The notes under the pieces were generated by a model that saw nothing but the letters and a program-made list of their open reading frames with translations, was not told the origin of the DNA and did not search any database. A program made the translations under genes and the position numbers. From Anaerotignum sp. (lineage in GTDB: Bacteria; Bacillota; Clostridia; Lachnospirales; Anaerotignaceae): a DNA stretch of 6,037 bases. Shown here in pieces: positions 4,587 to 6,037 of the stretch. Positions within the stretch are counted from its first letter, which is position 1; every line of letters starts with the position of its first letter. The stretch spans positions 1-6,037 of the forward strand of contig JAHHTV010000096.1 in NCBI GenBank assembly GCA_020024395.1, in the 5' to 3' direction.

Positions 4587-5150
4587 ATGTCTGAAGAAAT
4601 CAATAAGCCGGAAGAAATGAACACACCTGCCGCTTCGGAAAAACCAAGATGGTATGTGGTGCATACCTATTCCGGTTACGAAAATAAGGTAAAGGCGAAT
4701 ATCGAAAAAACCGTGGAAAACAGAGGAATGCAACATCTCATTCTTGAGGTGAGCGTGCCTTTGCAAGATGTTGTGGAAATGAAAGACGGACAGCAAAAGA
4801 AAGTGTCACGGAAAGTCTTTCCCGGATATGTGCTTTTGAAAATGATTATGACAGATGAAACATGGTATATTGTCAGAAACACAAGAGGGGTGACAAGTTT
4901 CGTTGGCCCCGGCTCCAAACCTGTACCGCTGACAGACGCAGAAGTGTATGCGATGGGTATTGGTGGAGAAATTGAAAATCTGGATATTGCAGTGGGTGAT
5001 GCAGTCCGTGTTGCCAGTGGTCCTTTTGCAAGTTCCGTTGGTGAAATTCAAGAAATCAGCATGAACAAAAGGACGGTTGTTGTCAGTCTTTCCATATTCG
5101 GCAGAGAAACACCGGTAGAACTTGATTTCGCTCAGATTGAAAAGATTTAA
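4587..5150 (+). CDS. nusG: Transcription termination/antitermination factor NusG
   Basis: This 187-residue protein binds RNA polymerase during elongation and influences pausing, termination and coupling to translation. The first 20 residues are a polar extension. The NGN domain runs from about 21 to 122, starting RWYVVHTYSGYENKV and containing the family hallmarks FPGYVLLKM (78-86) and VRNTRGVTSFVG (96-107). The C-terminal KOW domain lies at about 134-187, with VGDAVRVASGPFASSVGEI at its core. The length is normal for the family. AAGGA (4575-4579) lies 7 bases before the ATG. The gene sits between secE and rplK, as in most bacteria. I see no missing or altered key region. Confidence 0.97.
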   Translation: MSEEINKPEEMNTPAASEKPRWYVVHTYSGYENKVKANIEKTVENRGMQHLILEVSVPLQDVVEMKDGQQKKVSRKVFPGYVLLKMIMTDETWYIVRNTRGVTSFVGPGSKPVPLTDAEVYAMGIGGEIENLDIAVGDAVRVASGPFASSVGEIQEISMNKRTVVVSLSIFGRETPVELDFAQIEKI

Positions 5151-5165
5151 CAGTTGACAGAAAAA

Positions 5166-5213
5166 GGCGGCTTGTTGTCGCCGTGGGAGGGAAATTCCCC
5201 GTTAATTACCACA
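5166..5213 (+). promoter_or_regulatory. Predicted L1-binding mRNA leader upstream of rplK
   Basis: The nusG-rplK gap folds into two adjacent helices: a 6-bp hairpin (5166-5171 with 5177-5182, GGCGGC/GTCGCC, loop TTGTT) and then an irregular stem closed by GTGG (5183-5186) and CCAC (5209-5212) around a small GGGA/TCCC hairpin. The flanking strands GTGGGAGG and ATTACCAC resemble the base of the L1 stalk in 23S rRNA (GUGGGAGG and AUACCAC, from memory). L1 is known to repress the L11-L1 operon by binding such a leader. The rplK ribosome binding site starts 6 bases after the stem, so bound L1 would block it. Confidence 0.75.
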
Positions 5214-5232
5214 TTTATAGGAGGTGCCAAGA

Positions 5233-5658
5233 ATGGCAAAGAAAGTAACAGGTTATATCAAATTGCAAATTCCCGCAGCGAAAGCGACTCCCGCTCCTCC
5301 TGTTGGTCCTGCATTGGGTCAGCATGGTGTGAACATCATGGGATTTTGTAAAGAATTCAACGAAAAAACAGCTTCTCAAGCAGGCTTGATTATCCCTGTT
5401 GTAATTACAGTATATCAGGATAGAAGCTACACATTCATCACAAAAACACCCCCAGCAGCAGTGTTGTTGAAAAAAGCAGCAGGTATCGAATCTGGTTCCG
5501 GCACACCAAACAAAACAAAAGTTGCAAAATTGCCAAAAGCAGAAGTGATGAAAATTGCAGAAACAAAAATGCCTGATTTGAATGCAGCTAGTATCGAATC
5601 TGCTTACAGTATGATTTGTGGTACAGCAAGAAGCATGGGTATTGTTGTTGAAGAATAA
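5233..5658 (+). CDS. rplK: Large subunit ribosomal protein L11 (uL11)
   Basis: This 141-residue protein, the standard bacterial length, forms the GTPase-associated centre of the 50S subunit with 23S rRNA. The N-terminal domain (about 1-72) includes the proline-rich helix region with P20, P22 and P23 in [19 protein letters not shown], the site where thiostrepton-type antibiotics contact L11. The C-terminal RNA-binding domain (about 73-141) includes [13 protein letters not shown], the GSGTPNK loop and a typical end. The ATG at 5233 is chosen because AGGAGG (5219-5224) lies 8 bases upstream; an in-frame GTG at 5224 overlaps that site. Expression is probably controlled by L1 through the leader at 5166-5213. 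Confidence 0.97.
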   Translation: MAKKVTGYIKLQIPAAKATPAPPVGPALGQHGVNIMGFCKEFNEKTASQAGLIIPVVITVYQDRSYTFITKTPPAAVLLKKAAGIESGSGTPNKTKVAKLPKAEVMKIAETKMPDLNAASIESAYSMICGTARSMGIVVEE

Positions 5659-5671
5659 TTTTTGAAGCAGG

Positions 5672-5720
5672 CGGCGTTGAGCCGATACAGTGGGAGGGAA
5701 TTCTCCCGATATTACCACAT
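5672..5720 (+). promoter_or_regulatory. Second predicted L1-binding mRNA leader, upstream of rplA
   Basis: The rplK-rplA gap repeats the leader found before rplK. A small hairpin (CGGC 5672-5675 with GCCG 5681-5684, loop GTTGA) is followed by a stem closed by GTGG (5690-5693) and CCAC (5715-5718). The strings GTGGGAGGGAA (5690-5700) and ATTACCACAT (5711-5720) are identical to 5183-5193 and 5205-5214, with a one-base difference in their separation. AGGAGG for rplA begins only 3 bases after the stem, so occupancy by L1 should directly occlude its own start. Confidence 0.72.
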
Positions 5721-5735
5721 AAGGAGGTCACGAAA

Positions 5736-6037
5736 GTGAAAAGAGGAAAAAAATATATGGAAGCTGCAAAGCTGGTAGACAGAGCAGCTCTTTATGATAC
5801 AACAGAAGCTATCGAACTGGTGCAGAAAACATCTACAACAAAATTTGATGCAACAGTAGAAGCACACATTCGTTTGGGCGTTGACAGCAGACACGCTGAT
5901 CAACAGGTTCGTGGTGCAGTTGTTCTTCCCCACGGCACAGGTAAAACAATTCGTGTATTGGTATTCGCAAAAGGTGAAAAAGCAGAAGAAGCTTTGGCAG
6001 CTGGTGCGGATTTTGTAGGAGCAGAGGATTTGATTCC
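5736..6037 (+). CDS. rplA: Large subunit ribosomal protein L1 (uL1), 5' part
   Basis: The first 100 codons are present and the gene runs off the window; full-length L1 is about 230 residues. L1 binds the mobile L1 stalk of 23S rRNA, helps release deacylated tRNA, and represses translation of its own operon. Conserved features are the [10 protein letters not shown] start, [14 protein letters not shown] (37-50), the DQQVRG segment (55-60) and LPHGTGK (64-70), which belongs to the RNA-binding face. The start is GTG at 5736, set by AAGGAGG (5721-5727) with 8-base spacing; an ATG at codon 8 lacks a comparable site. The canonical DPR after the LG motif reads DSR here (residues 50-52), a mild substitution. 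The coding frame is open to the window end. Confidence 0.96.
   Translation, partial: MKRGKKYMEAAKLVDRAALYDTTEAIELVQKTSTTKFDATVEAHIRLGVDSRHADQQVRGAVVLPHGTGKTIRVLVFAKGEKAEEALAAGADFVGAEDLI

Noticed and set aside
5154..5159. TTGACA just after nusG as a possible internal promoter for rplK
   Set aside because: There is no -10-like sequence 16-18 bases downstream; that region is the GC-rich leader hairpin.
5215..5718. Minus-strand open frame of 167 codons, Cys/His-rich
   Set aside because: It is antisense to rplK and the two L1 leaders, with no supporting signals.
1..6037. A novel defence, mobile or CRISPR-type system
   Set aside because: All the protein-coding space is filled by recognisable housekeeping, metal-uptake and translation genes. 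There are no transposase, integrase, toxin-antitoxin or spaced repeat signatures.

Overview
The window reads as a chromosomal segment of a low-GC Firmicute, most likely an anaerobic clostridium. The reasons are an AT-rich sequence with strong GGAGG-type ribosome binding sites, a small clostridial-type 2[4Fe-4S] ferredoxin, TTG and GTG start codons, a TSCPD-family small protein, and the gene order rpmG-secE-nusG-rplK-rplA. The taxonomic call is an inference from gene content; there is no rRNA in the window.

Layout. On the minus strand, positions 1-992 hold a 56-residue ferredoxin (57-227) with its own promoter and a perfect 16-bp hairpin terminator, and upstream of it a hexapeptide-repeat gamma-carbonic-anhydrase-like protein (387-926). 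The anhydrase gene is divergent from a zinc/manganese-type ABC importer operon on the plus strand: lipoprotein substrate-binding protein (1073-2005), ATPase (2027-2782) and permease (2773-3609). The two divergent promoters share -35 bases. A 15-bp perfect 7-1-7 dyad of the kind bound by Fur-family repressors sits at the predicted start of the importer transcript, so zinc-responsive (Zur-like) control is the simplest reading. A short TSCPD-family protein of unknown function follows (3687-3938).

From about 3989 the window enters the transcription/translation cluster: ribosomal protein L33 (TTG start), SecE, NusG, L11 and the first 100 codons of L1, all on the plus strand. The predicted promoter of this cluster lies inside an intrinsic terminator. 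Its -35/-10 spacer contains the left arm of the hairpin and transcription should begin in the loop, so upstream transcripts would terminate while new ones escape.

Two near-identical leader motifs (GTGGGAGGGAA ... ATTACCACAT) precede L11 and L1. They resemble the L1-binding region of 23S rRNA and probably mediate L1 autoregulation, with one site for each gene.

I see no mobile element, CRISPR array, tRNA or rRNA, and no gene-free stretch longer than about 160 bases. The genes are ordinary. The interesting material is regulatory: the nested promoter/terminator, the duplicated L1 leader, the overlapping divergent promoters with a Fur-type operator, and a repeated 8-mer that could occlude the anhydrase start codon.
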